A DNA stretch of 64,000 bases from Heliocidaris erythrogramma. Its lineage: Eukaryota; Echinodermata; Echinoidea; Camarodonta; Echinometridae. Below the pieces are notes generated by a model. It did not search any database. It saw nothing but the letters and a program-made list of their open reading frames with translations, and was not told the origin of the DNA. Shown here in pieces: positions 57,301 to 61,528 of the stretch. Both the position numbers and the translations under genes were made by a program. The stretch spans positions 23,613,608 to 23,677,607 of the forward strand of contig CM046868.1 in assembly GCA_025617745.1 (NCBI GenBank), written 5' to 3'. Each line of letters opens with the position of its first letter. The stretch's first letter is position 1.

Positions 57301-58261
57301 GCGAAAGACCTCAAAGTGTAATTACGTACCATCCCACACAAACACGGGCACCGATGCCTCTATAGACAGTAGCACACAAGACAATGCGGGGCGTGTGCAT
57401 AACTATGACAAGCATCGCAGCAATGGTTATGCACAACGTTACCACAAGCAGGCGCGTAGCCGTTCCAAGAACCACAAACATTCGCGCTACTCCCAGGTAT
57501 CGCGGGATGGCCAGGAGGGGATGAATGTTCCACCTCCGATGGTGCCCATGTTACCTAACGGGGCGGGGCGAACAGGCAGCTCTTCAAGCTTCCCCATCAC
57601 GCATATGCATCATGTGGACCCCACCCACCAAAGTCCTGCTAGTAGCAACTCGTACCTACCTCAGCATGTTCACTACATGGGAAGCCAGCCTCGCATGGTG
57701 CCCCTCCCTCAAGAACTCCACAGCAGTCATTCAGGTGTAGCGTTGCACTCTCAGCCTGAGGCTCTCTGCACCACGCAATCCTGGGACGCACTCAGGGAGA
57801 ACTCTCTTCCTCGCAGCACAGCATCCAGTGAGCGTTTCGTAAGAGACAGGACAGGGTTTGTGCAGCCGGTCCGGCAACATTACATAGACTGTCCACACGA
57901 GGGCAGCATGCCGCGTGCCATGTCGGGCAAGAAGCAGTCACGAGAAGAACTGCGAAAAGGCTCTGCCTCAAAGAACTCGTCGCGTGATCATCTCCCGCGA
58001 CACGAGGATATTGCAGAGTATCCCATTGCGGAAATGAATCCTCTTTTACAAAGAACTCAGCGGCCAAGCACTGGGAAACCGCCAACGTACGAGGAGGTGT
58101 CTGTGATCCCTGAGAGCCAGGCTCTGATTGGTGGAAACAAGCACGTGGAGTTGGAGCCTGTCAATGGTAGCGAATCAGATCACAGCAGAGTACTGACATC
58201 CAAGGAATTCCAGATGTCACAGAATGGTCTCAGTGGAGACAAAAGAGAAACTAGTGTCTAA
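20785..58261 (+). CDS. ADGRA3: Adhesion GPCR subfamily A (ADGRA2/3-like), 3' 17 coding exons, 5'-partial
   Basis: Seventeen exons, listed separately, join in one frame to give 1340 residues and a TAA at 58259-58261. Seen: three LRRs (1-72), LRRCT with Cys 81/83/105/126, Ig domain (Cys155-Cys216), HormR (Cys272/294/308, Trp259/300), GAIN (about 324-593), GPS with HL-T at 620-622, seven hydrophobic segments (about 649-947), and a tail ending in ETSV. Known: this domain order is specific to ADGRA2 (GPR124) and ADGRA3 (GPR125). ADGRA2 works with RECK as a Wnt7 co-activator, and ADGRA3 is linked to Dishevelled and planar polarity; their C-terminal PDZ ligands bind scaffolds such as DLG. Inferred: a plasma-membrane receptor, probably co-orthologous to the vertebrate A-group rather than to A3 alone, so the symbol is approximate. 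The signal peptide and LRRNT are not in the window. Vertebrate full-length proteins are about 1320-1340 aa, so this one is longer, mainly through its tail. Confidence 0.93.
23508..23940. mobile_element. MITE with GTTCAGACTAC termini
   Basis: GTTCAGACTAC at 23508-23518 and GTAGTCTGAAC at 23930-23940 are exact complements. Two internal TAGTCTGAAC(A/G)TTGTAT copies suggest that ends recur inside. No transposase seen. Confidence 0.8.
24189..25140 (+). mobile_element. CGTC-type composite element
   Basis: Begins TCACCTGAGCCTATGGCTCG (self-complementary parts) then alternating CGTCCGTCGTG units, followed by about three imperfect units with CTTCTCCAAAAC, CAAACTTGGTAGGAATCATC and G-rich GGGCCCAGGGGGAGGGCCC blocks. 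It closes with CACCTCAGGTGAGC, which pairs with the start. Same layout as the TCCG elements but different sequence. Confidence 0.8.
25496..25892. mobile_element. Fold-back element, about 397 bp
   Basis: Termini TAGAGTACCGAAGTG and CACTTCGGTACTCTA. A strong central palindrome at about 25650-25735 has TGGCCTGGTTCTTA opposed to TAGAACCAGGCCA across a few-nt loop. Almost the whole element can fold. Confidence 0.92.
26155..26265. repeat. (TA)n tracts with interspersed GGCAGAACC
   Basis: Three or four TA arrays separated by short unique DNA; AGGCAGAACC recurs at about 26220 and 26257. Confidence 0.85.
28020..28096. repeat. GCCAGAAGG hairpin family, copy 5
   Basis: TCTGTTTGGGGCCAGAAGG and CCTTCTGGCTCCAAACAGA; arms almost perfectly paired, loop about 20 nt. 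Confidence 0.9.
28159..28304 (-). mobile_element. Shared-core fold-back family, copy 1 (reverse)
   Basis: Arms GTTTCATAAAACTTGTTATC and its complement, around a core CTCTCAGCCAATCAGATTC that is the reverse complement of the cores at 38365 and 41155. Confidence 0.88.
29096..29530. mobile_element. MITE with AAGCCCACCGCATAC termini, copy 1
   Basis: Left AAGCCCACCGCATACTAT and right GGTGTGCGGTGGGCTT. Internal blocks shared with 53119-53535 include a run-up to CATTTGATAT(A/G)AAC and GTGACGTCA-like sites. Confidence 0.85.
29531..29690 (-). repeat. Dispersed repeat with degenerate TTAGGG tail
   Basis: On the minus strand, CCCTAACCTAAATTC is followed by GATGAAATAAAGCCC and AGAGCATG, matching the flank of the telomere-like array at 40903-41085. 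Confidence 0.6.
29697..29915. mobile_element. Tc1/mariner-type MITE
   Basis: TACAGCCCTGGAAAAAATTA and TAATTTTTTTCCATGGCTGTA termini with TA at the edges; 219 bp, no coding capacity. Confidence 0.8.
31215..31303 (+). repeat. Three-copy poly-T minisatellite
   Basis: Three units of a T16-17 run plus TACTATACATCCC, period about 33 bp. Confidence 0.9.
36121..36412 (+). repeat. (CAC)n/(CAT)n microsatellite
   Basis: A CAC block (about 36122-36162) passes into CAT/ATC blocks with occasional TTA and GCA variants. The open frame through it (poly-His) is a by-product of the repeat. Confidence 0.95.
37220..37291 (+). CDS. ADGRA3: ADGRA exon 2: LRR
   Basis: 72-nt phase 2-2 exon with acceptor TTTACAG and donor GTAAGT. 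It encodes DLSNNMLGSVNNTMFIGL and following residues, a complete LRR unit with the LxLSxN signature; it contains an Asn-Asn-Thr N-glycosylation sequon. Same length and phase as the flanking LRR exons, the usual modular LRR exon pattern. Confidence 0.95.
37645..37832. mobile_element. CG-containing inverted-repeat element
   Basis: GTGTGGAAATTTTCG at the left and CGAAAATTTCCACTTG at the right, with internal TTTCGCG and CGCGAA motifs; unusually CpG-rich for the region. Confidence 0.65.
37871..37929. repeat. GCCAGAAGG hairpin family, short copy 6
   Basis: GTGTTTGGAGCCAGAAGG and CCTTCTGGCTCTTAACAGA with a minimal loop (GGCATTAACG region). Confidence 0.85.
38297..38437 (+). mobile_element. Shared-core fold-back family, copy 2
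   Basis: Arms GGGGAACGTTTCATCAAG / CTTGATGAAACACTCCCC, core ATCTGATTGGCTGAGAGCG. Confidence 0.9.
39171..39242 (+). CDS. ADGRA3: ADGRA exon 3: LRR
   Basis: 72-nt phase 2-2 exon with acceptor CCCCCTACAG and donor GTAAGT. It encodes IFSYNQISTISQATFDRL and on to a split Leu codon (CT|T). This is the last LRR before the cysteine-rich cap. Confidence 0.95.
39277..39422 (-). mobile_element. Half-copy of the 13309 fold-back element
   Basis: Matches the right arm of 13309-13859 (ATCATATTTTACTCAAAC, CACTGATCGGTTTCTTTA, CCACTTGTAATCAGGGT), lacking the other arm. Confidence 0.75.
40554..40747 (+). mobile_element. MITE with TACAGTGAAACCTG termini, complete copy
   Basis: TACAGTGAAACCTG and CAGGTTTCACTGTA are exact complements; 194 bp. 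Internal repeats of GGTCTTTATG-type modules. Confidence 0.92.
40903..41018 (+). repeat. Interstitial telomere-like array
   Basis: About nine CCCCTAA heptamers followed by about eight CCCTAA hexamers. TTAGGG is the telomere repeat of most animals including echinoderms. It lies in intron 3, directly upstream of a segment shared with 29531-29600. Confidence 0.95.
41087..41224 (+). mobile_element. Shared-core fold-back family, copy 3
   Basis: Arms GGGGAGCGTTTCATCAAG / CTTGATGAAACGCTCCCC (complementary), core ATCTGATTGGCTGAGAGCA. Confidence 0.92.
41972..42040 (+). repeat. Triplicated 22-nt unit
   Basis: Three copies of ATTTTTATGGACGTTTCAAA, the last with one extra T. Confidence 0.95.
42229..42495. 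mobile_element. Fold-back with GGCAGATCCAGG termini
   Basis: CCAGTGGCAGATCCAGG and CCTGGATCTGCCAGTG flank G and C homopolymer runs and an internal CCTGGATCCGCCCCTG copy. Confidence 0.85.
42727..42912. mobile_element. MITE-like element, ACTGTGGAAACTTG terminus
   Basis: Starts ACTGTGGAAACTTGTTATAA and ends with a loosely complementary CCTTGTTGTAGCGAGTTTCG. GATATAACAAG(G/A) recurs three times inside. Resembles the common 'GAAACTCGTTATAA' invertebrate DNA elements. Confidence 0.65.
43019..43096 (+). pseudogene. Decayed duplicate of the LRRCT exon
   Basis: About 78 nt aligning to 43203-43280 inside exon 4, roughly 80% identical by eye, with a shared block AGCACAACCTG and the flanking GTGAAATG and GGAGAGTC motifs. 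In the exon 4 frame the fourth codon is TAG (Lys-Leu-Asp-stop), and there is at least one indel, so it cannot replace the live exon. The copy lies about 184 bp upstream in the same orientation, indicating a local tandem duplication. No convincing acceptor or donor is kept. Confidence 0.8.
43169..43332 (+). CDS. ADGRA3: ADGRA exon 4: LRR C-terminal cap (LRRCT)
   Basis: 164 nt, enters in phase 2 and leaves in phase 1. It encodes EFASEYLVCDCKLDWIVKW and following residues, with CxC (81, 83), Cys105 followed by a Pro-Glu-Ser-Leu block, and Cys126 at the end: the four cysteines of an LRRCT. The CDCxLxW motif and xPESLxG block match subfamily A adhesion GPCRs. Acceptor CTCTTGCAG, donor GTAAGA. Confidence 0.95.
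43333..44100 (+). other. ADGRA3: Intron 4
   Basis: GT-AG, 768 nt, phase 1. It holds an imperfect inverted repeat (43394-43550) with GGGCCC termini and an internal CCAATCAGAATCA block. The rest has no recognised feature. Confidence 0.85.
43394..43550. mobile_element. Imperfect inverted repeat with GGGCCC termini
   Basis: CCAGGGCCCTGTAACACTTT versus AAACCTTTGCATTCCTGGGC; weak arms, with an internal AACCAATCAGAATCA. Confidence 0.5.
44101..44324 (+). CDS. ADGRA3: ADGRA exon 5: Ig domain, N-terminal half
   Basis: 224 nt, phase 1 to 0. The start at 44101 (after GGTCAG) is fixed by frame: it gives D-FPLQMSRFEIRPSS and leads to Cys155 (ISLEC) and Trp168 (MVWLRNKK), the B-strand Cys and C-strand Trp of an Ig domain. 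A second AG at 44113-44114, with a better pyrimidine tract, would shift the frame and meet TGA after four codons. Donor GTAAGT. Confidence 0.93.
44325..44894 (+). other. ADGRA3: Intron 5
   Basis: GT-AG, 570 nt, phase 0, splitting the Ig domain between its two cysteines. It contains a mariner-type MITE (44422-44676). The rest is AT-rich with nothing recognised. Confidence 0.85.
44422..44676. mobile_element. Mariner-type MITE in intron 5
   Basis: Left TACCATCATATGTAAAAGTT, right AACTTTTGCAAATGACGGTA; GTTTAAGACCAC is shared at both ends. Confidence 0.85.
44895..45054 (+). CDS. ADGRA3: ADGRA exon 6: Ig domain, C-terminal half
   Basis: 160 nt, phase 0 to 1. It encodes IQQITQSTGLWKMECQVV, with Cys216 as the F-strand Ig cysteine (WxMxC in place of the usual YxC), then a linker containing NQS and one more Cys. 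The donor GTATGA is less standard than its neighbours and runs straight into a GAT/GTG array. Confidence 0.93.
45055..45488 (+). repeat. ADGRA3: Intron 6: nearly all (GTG)n/(GAT)n trinucleotide repeat
   Basis: GT-AG, 434 nt. The repeat begins within the donor (GTATGATGATG) and runs to about 45440 as blocks of GTG and GAT, leaving only about 48 nt of ordinary sequence before the acceptor. The exon 6 frame stays open through it to a stop at 45360-45362, so retention would add poly-Val and then an Asp-rich tail and end the protein. Confidence 0.9.
45489..45694 (+). CDS. ADGRA3: ADGRA exon 7: HormR domain
   Basis: 206 nt, phase 1 to 0. It encodes TFHWQATIPDMTAEVPCPNG and further residues with Trp259, Cys272, Cys294, Trp300 and Cys308. 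The W-x(n)-C-P ... R-x-C-x(4-5)-W ... C spacing is that of a hormone-receptor motif domain, which sits between Ig and GAIN in ADGRA2/A3. Donor GTGAGA. Confidence 0.94.
45695..46283 (+). other. ADGRA3: Intron 7
   Basis: GT-AG, 589 nt, phase 0. It has a G run at about 46131-46142 and otherwise AT-rich unique sequence. Confidence 0.85.
46284..46430 (+). CDS. ADGRA3: ADGRA exon 8: start of GAIN domain
   Basis: 147 nt, phase 0-0. It encodes SSYRNATMALKAARNVEIQ and following residues, a helical segment as expected of GAIN subdomain A, with one N-glycosylation sequon (NAT). Acceptor CCATACAG, donor GTGAGT. Confidence 0.92.
46907..47856 (+). mobile_element. TCCG-type composite element, complete copy
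   Basis: Terminal hairpin GCCTCCGCCCACCG...GGTGCCGGAGGC, then a TCCG array, then five units starting GTTACCGCG at 46999, 47169, 47327, 47497 and about 47667 (periods about 158-170), then GGCGGAGGCATATAGG complementary to the first bases. Units share CAAACTTGGTACTAGTATG and GGTCAAAGGTCAGAGGTCA. Confidence 0.9.
48116..48372 (+). repeat. Direct repeat, about 188-bp spacing
   Basis: Copies at about 48116-48190 and 48304-48372 share GTAAAACCCTTTTCCAAGAA, GAAGAGAAGAAGTGCT and AAAGCAGCCACT. Confidence 0.88.
48660..49130 (+). repeat. CT-rich low-complexity tract
   Basis: Several (CT)n and CCCTCTCT arrays over about 470 bp, on the sense strand of intron 8, ending about 150 nt before exon 9. The Ser/Leu-rich frames here reflect the repeat. 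Confidence 0.9.
49278..49372 (+). CDS. ADGRA3: ADGRA exon 9: GAIN domain
   Basis: 95 nt, phase 0 to 2. It encodes LGQVMINIASNLMDVNSTIL and further residues, including VMxxIASNLM, a strongly conserved GAIN motif in ADGRA2/A3, and an NST sequon. It ends at a split Lys codon (AA|A). Donor GTAAGT. Confidence 0.94.
49373..50255 (+). other. ADGRA3: Intron 9
   Basis: GT-AG, 883 nt, phase 2. A copy of the roughly 400-bp family A repeat fills 49745-50125, leaving about 130 nt between it and the exon 10 acceptor. Nothing else was recognised. Confidence 0.85.
49745..50125 (+). mobile_element. Family A repeat, copy 2
   Basis: Contains TTGAGTTCTGGTCATG, AGAATTGGTGTAT, AATGATAAGAAATTGACCC and CAGGGGACATTTCTACCATG in the order of the other copies. 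No clear terminal inverted repeat; class unknown. Confidence 0.85.
50256..50499 (+). CDS. ADGRA3: ADGRA exon 10: GAIN domain
   Basis: 244 nt, phase 2 to 0. It encodes VISALEYFAGNILQRGQ, then HYAPNIAVRAIKLP and SFSGMLCAAI, which follow the Y-x-P-N-I-A and F-x-G-M-x-C motifs of subfamily A GAIN domains. The phase-consistent donor is GTGAGT after AAGGGG. Its GC content and codon use are richer than its surroundings. Confidence 0.94.
50500..51280 (+). other. ADGRA3: Intron 10
   Basis: GT-AG, 781 nt, phase 0. AT-rich unique sequence; no repeat or gene recognised. Confidence 0.8.
51281..51500 (+). CDS. ADGRA3: ADGRA exon 11: GAIN domain
   Basis: 220 nt, phase 0 to 1. It encodes PIETSIQLPPTIFQGL, a Gly/Ser/Gln-rich loop, then VVLQFIVYKNGRLFP and MVVASKIG. 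The L-x-F-x-x-Y-x-N-x-x-L-F strand and the xVxSxxI segment fit GAIN subdomain B. Donor GTGAGT. Confidence 0.93.
51501..52037 (+). other. ADGRA3: Intron 11
   Basis: GT-AG, 537 nt, phase 1. No repeat was recognised. An antisense open frame across it (51489-51983) has no recognisable protein features. Confidence 0.8.
52038..52142 (+). CDS. ADGRA3: ADGRA exon 12: GAIN domain
   Basis: 105 nt, phase 1-1. It encodes NYNVVNLTDPVTLTFRP and EEPAYWDVGSE: the PVxLxFRP strand followed by the approach to the GPS. It contains an NLT sequon. Donor GTGAGT. Confidence 0.94.
52571..52834. mobile_element. Fold-back element, 264 bp
   Basis: TCACTATGAACATGACGGAC and GTCCGTCATGTTCTTAGTGA termini, with matching inner blocks (TGGTAGTCAAAAGA / TCTTTTGACTACCA and TCACTGCTATTCTGTAAA / TTTACAGAATAGCAGTGA). 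Confidence 0.95.
53119..53535. mobile_element. MITE with AGCCCGGCGCACACT termini, copy 2
   Basis: AGCCCGGCGCACACTGCACG and AGTGTGCGCCGGGCTT. Same layout and several internal blocks as 29096-29530, but the two copies' termini differ from each other while pairing within each copy. Confidence 0.85.
53650..53753 (+). CDS. ADGRA3: ADGRA exon 13: GPS motif
   Basis: 104 nt, phase 1 to 0. It encodes GSNGEWKSDGCKIV, then VQCSHLTNFAILK. Trp599, Cys604 and Cys618 plus the HL-T tripeptide at 620-622 are the elements of an adhesion-GPCR proteolysis site; cleavage would fall between Leu621 and Thr622, and the residues after it would form the tethered agonist (TNFAIL). Donor GTACGT. Confidence 0.95.
53754..54550 (+). 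other. ADGRA3: Intron 13
   Basis: GT-AG, 797 nt, phase 0. A copy of family A occupies 53800-54175. The remainder is AT-rich. Confidence 0.85.
53800..54175 (+). mobile_element. Family A repeat, copy 3
   Basis: Uninterrupted copy; the best reference for where copy 1 is broken (contains GTATATGGGACTACACATAA intact). Confidence 0.85.
54551..54687 (+). CDS. ADGRA3: ADGRA exon 14: stalk and TM1
   Basis: 137 nt, phase 0 to 2. It encodes DFSDPQGQYIGGFWPAVALH, then TM1 (about 649-673: IYIGSFILLVLLFLTLLSYV). The L-H-P-x-x-Y entry to TM1 matches ADGRA2/A3. Donor GTCAGT. Confidence 0.95.
54688..55264 (+). other. ADGRA3: Intron 14
   Basis: GT-AG, 577 nt, phase 2. AT-rich, nothing recognised. Confidence 0.8.
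55265..55554 (+). CDS. ADGRA3: ADGRA exon 15: TM2, TM3, start of TM4
   Basis: 290 nt, phase 2 to 1. TM2 is about 685-705 (SLINICLAVMFLVVFFTGGV). Cys713 opens TM3 (CQIVGIGLHYFSICTLMWM), with the GxxLHYxxxxTLxWM pattern of family B2 receptors. A proline-rich ICL2 (PPLPPGESPPPPRP) precedes TM4. Local GC is much higher than in the flanking introns. Donor GTGAGT. Confidence 0.95.
55555..56064 (+). other. ADGRA3: Intron 15
   Basis: GT-AG, 510 nt, phase 1. No recognised feature. Confidence 0.8.
56065..56137 (+). CDS. ADGRA3: ADGRA exon 16: TM4 and ECL2
   Basis: 73 nt, phase 1 to 2. It encodes GIPMIVVGITAAASPDIGNY and GGSE, with a Phe codon split TT|T. The W-G-x-P-x-x-V-x-G-I-T-A-A pattern across the previous junction is the TM4 signature of adhesion GPCRs. 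Donor GTAAGT. Confidence 0.94.
56138..56622 (+). other. ADGRA3: Intron 16
   Basis: GT-AG, 485 nt, phase 2. No recognised feature. Confidence 0.8.
56623..58261 (+). CDS. ADGRA3: ADGRA exon 17: TM5-TM7 and cytoplasmic tail
   Basis: 1639 nt, last coding exon. It starts with the ECL2 Cys-Trp pair (796-797), then TM5 (about 802-825). A long ICL3 of about 70 residues follows, then TM6 (about 897-919, KQITAAVFMLLGFLGSW) and TM7 (about 923-947, LYAGTAVCLGLFIFMYNC). The post-TM7 segment with R-x-D-V-x-x-x-W-x-x-x-C is like ADGRA2/A3. The tail of about 390 residues is hydrophilic, rich in Ser, His, Asn and Arg. It has a PPTY (PPxY, WW-domain ligand) at 1281-1284 and ends in ETSV (class I PDZ ligand, 1337-1340). 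Stop TAA. Confidence 0.96.
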
Positions 58262-59249
58262 AATCATGTTGTATTAATTGTATTCTATATGTCTGAATAT
58301 GTAATATATAGTGCATGCTTGACTTGAGGCTACAGTATACATGCAGCTTTTAAAAGTACTGACTTTTGATGTACTCACCTCGTATTGTGGATAAAATAAT
58401 GTGGGCTGGTGGGAACATCCTTGGAATGGCAACAAGTTAAGTCTCTAAAGCTGGACATTAGTCTATTAATGACCAATGTGAAGACTTTGGCTCTATTTTG
58501 GTAGCATTTGTTTGTATTCCTGTTTTATTGCAAAGAGTATTCTAGAAAAAAGTTTTTTTCTCCATCACCTTCTGTGTATAATATGATCATGTGAAATGTA
58601 ATTTGCAAGGCCACAATCACACTCTAAAGTAGGAATTCGCAGGTTAAATTTGTTCCTTGAGTACTCTATATTTGAATTCAGTAGTGTAATTATTATTTAA
58701 AAATTACTCTGACTCTAATTACAAATATGCCCTAATGCCAAAAGTAATAACATTTATTTCTAGAAATTTAGAAAATTTTCATTGCCTTCTCTTTGTCCAA
58801 AAGAAAAGTACGAAAAAACCCCCCAAAACACGATTAGTGTGCTCATTAACCTTACATGCCACCCGTCCCTACTTTCCCCTTGTGAGAATGAAATTATGAA
58901 AAGAATTTGACTGCTTAAAGTTTTGTACTAATTTCCCCCATCTTAAATTTCATAAAGAGTCCTATCCAGGCTATATTTTTAAGTCAAGCTTTTCCATGTG
59001 CAATATTATCCTGAAAGCTTGGACGTAGTGAGAGTTAGAGCCATTCTATTGTCTTCAACCTAAATATTTTTAGAGGCCTTCATTGGGATTTTTCTTGATC
59101 AGAGTTTTCGGTGAGATTATTGGTGACTCATGAGCTTTGATTTGAGATTTGTACCAAGACCCATAAACTGTACTTAATTCTTTATATATATAATAGATAT
59201 ATGTTTGATATCAATATGAGGAAAGTTATATCTCTTATAGATTCCATTA

Positions 59250-59530
59250 GGGTAATTCCATAAATAAGGGAGCCAATTTGTGACATTTTTGGTGTCCCTT
59301 TTACATATGAAACCCACATGTTTGTGTGGCTCTGAGTAAAGACTCAAATAGTGCAGTACGATTGCAAGGTGATTCTAAGCATAACAATGCAACATTATGC
59401 TTGGAGATCACTTTACAATCTCACTCCACCATTGGTGTTTTCATTATGAGCCATAAAAACATGTGGGTTTCATATGTAAAAGGGACACCAAAAATGTCAC
59501 AAATTGGCTCCCTTATTAATGGAATTACCC
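59250..59530. mobile_element. Young fold-back in the 3'UTR
   Basis: 83-bp arms (59250-59332 and 59448-59530) differ at about three positions. Start GGGTAATTCCATAAATAAGG, end CCTTATTAATGGAATTACCC. The centre also pairs partly (AAGCATAA / TTATGCTT). Flanking ATTA on both sides could be the target duplication. Confidence 0.95.
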
Positions 59531-61115
59531 ATTAATGTGTTTACTTTAATTCAAAGGAAATATATGCAAGCTGCTGGCTCTAAATTTCCCAAAAAGTTGC
59601 AAACCTGACATTGGATCAAAGAGTTGAAAATGGTAGTTTACATTGGGTATTTATTTTCCATGATGTTTTGATTGCTGCAACATAGCGTGATATTTAAAGA
59701 ACTTCTCCTTAATAAGTAAACTAGGAAAATTATATATCATTTATACCCTCCAGGACCAAATTTATAAGTCTGTAAAAAGAATGTTATAAGTTTTAAAATA
59801 TATTTTCAGCAAGCTAATTGTCAAACCAAACTGCTAAAGTTATGGTGTGTGAAATCAGACCTTGTATTCACAATTTTTAGTGTATCATCAGTGTTTTAAA
59901 GTTTAACTGACAAAATTAAAGGTAGGCAGAGTTAATCTAAACTGCAAAATTTTAAATTGATTTTGTCAAATTGCAGTGCAATGCTTTTTTTTTTAACTTC
60001 CAATTTTTTAAGAGTAGACCATTGTGTATCCATCATTTTAAATCTAAATCAGTCTAGTACTAAATCATGTTATACAAAATATACAAGTACAAGCATTATG
60101 TCAGCTTCTTAGTAGATATATTCTGTGTGCCTGAATGTGTTTATAAAGCAGAAGATATAGTCAAGTACTCTAGCAGCCACAGAGTGACGAATATGGAGTA
60201 CCAAATATTCTTAAGGGGCCAAAATGATTGTGGTTGACTTGTTGGACTTGAAAATAGTACTTAATATATCTTACCTTGAGTGGGGATGTGGTATTTAGAA
60301 TGTACTATACCTGTGGTTGCCAATCATGTAGTAGATCTTACCTTCGTATATAGTCTATGCTATGATCGTGAAAAGTGAAACAATGGAAATTCTTTCAAAA
60401 GCTCTAATGACAGTGTGGTTTGTTAAGTGTTTGCTCACTCTTTGTATGCAAATACTTTCCAAGCCGTAGGAGAGAGAGAGAGAGAGAAAGAGAGAGTCAG
60501 TCAAAGAATATTGGTAACATGCATCATATGATCAAATGTGAGTTGGTTCCATTTTATTAATCCATTTAGAGGAAGTTGTGAAAAGCTTCCTTATGTGATA
60601 ACACCTTTGATATTTTGTTCCCATTTGAAAGCATGCATGTCATCAGCAAACAGAACTGTGGCAAGCAAACAAGAAAGAAAGAAAGAAAAAAATCCTGCCG
60701 TTACAGTATTCCAACAGCACCAATATGGTGGCAGCCCTTTGTGTTTATATATATTCCGTTGTGTCCACGCACAAATCAAGAGTTTTTCTCTTTGAAATAC
60801 ATTTTGAGTACAAATTGGTACTGCAAAATGATACCATGTACAGTGCATATGCGTCAAATGTACATATTGGAAATGTAGACTAGTTAGAGATAGATATTGT
60901 CAGTGTTGATTGTGATGTACCTACATAGGGATGTGACAGAGTATAGCGAGGACAACCCTGTTTGAAGAAAGGGCATAACTTACTATTTCCTGGGACAAAC
61001 AAAAAAATGATATGCATTACAGTTTGTCATGGTTGCAGAGGTGAAAGTAGGGAGGAATACAGACAGAGAGAAAATGAGCGAGAGGAAGAGAGAGAAAGTA
61101 AGAGAGAGAAGGAAG

Positions 61116-61528
61116 GAAAGACAAAAAGAAAGAGGAGAGAGGGAGGGGTGGGGGCGGGGGGATTGACAGACAGAAAGAGTGGATTAAGAAACAAAAAATA
61201 TAGCAAATCAAATTCATGCTAGTTTTTGAATATTTTGGAGTTCAAATATAGGATTCATTTTCCTGCTTTTTACTATTTTGCTATACAAGAACACATTAAA
61301 GTCTCAAGTCTTAAGGAATATACAAGAAAGACAAAAAGAAAGAGGAGCGAGAGGGGGGGGGGGGGGATTGACAGAGACAGTGGATTAAGAAAAAAAATAT
61401 ATAGCAAATCAAATTCATGCTAGTTTTTGAATATTTTGGAGTTCAAATATAGGATTCTTTTCCTGCTTTTTACTATTTTGCTATACAAGAACACATTAAA
61501 GTCTCAAGTCTTAAGGAATATACAAGAA
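61116..61528 (+). repeat. Tandem duplication, 210-bp period, in the 3'UTR
   Basis: Units 61116-61325 and 61326-61528 are near-identical from GAAAGACAAAAAGAAAGAGG through GAATATACAAGAA; they differ mainly in the G-run lengths. Confidence 0.92.
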
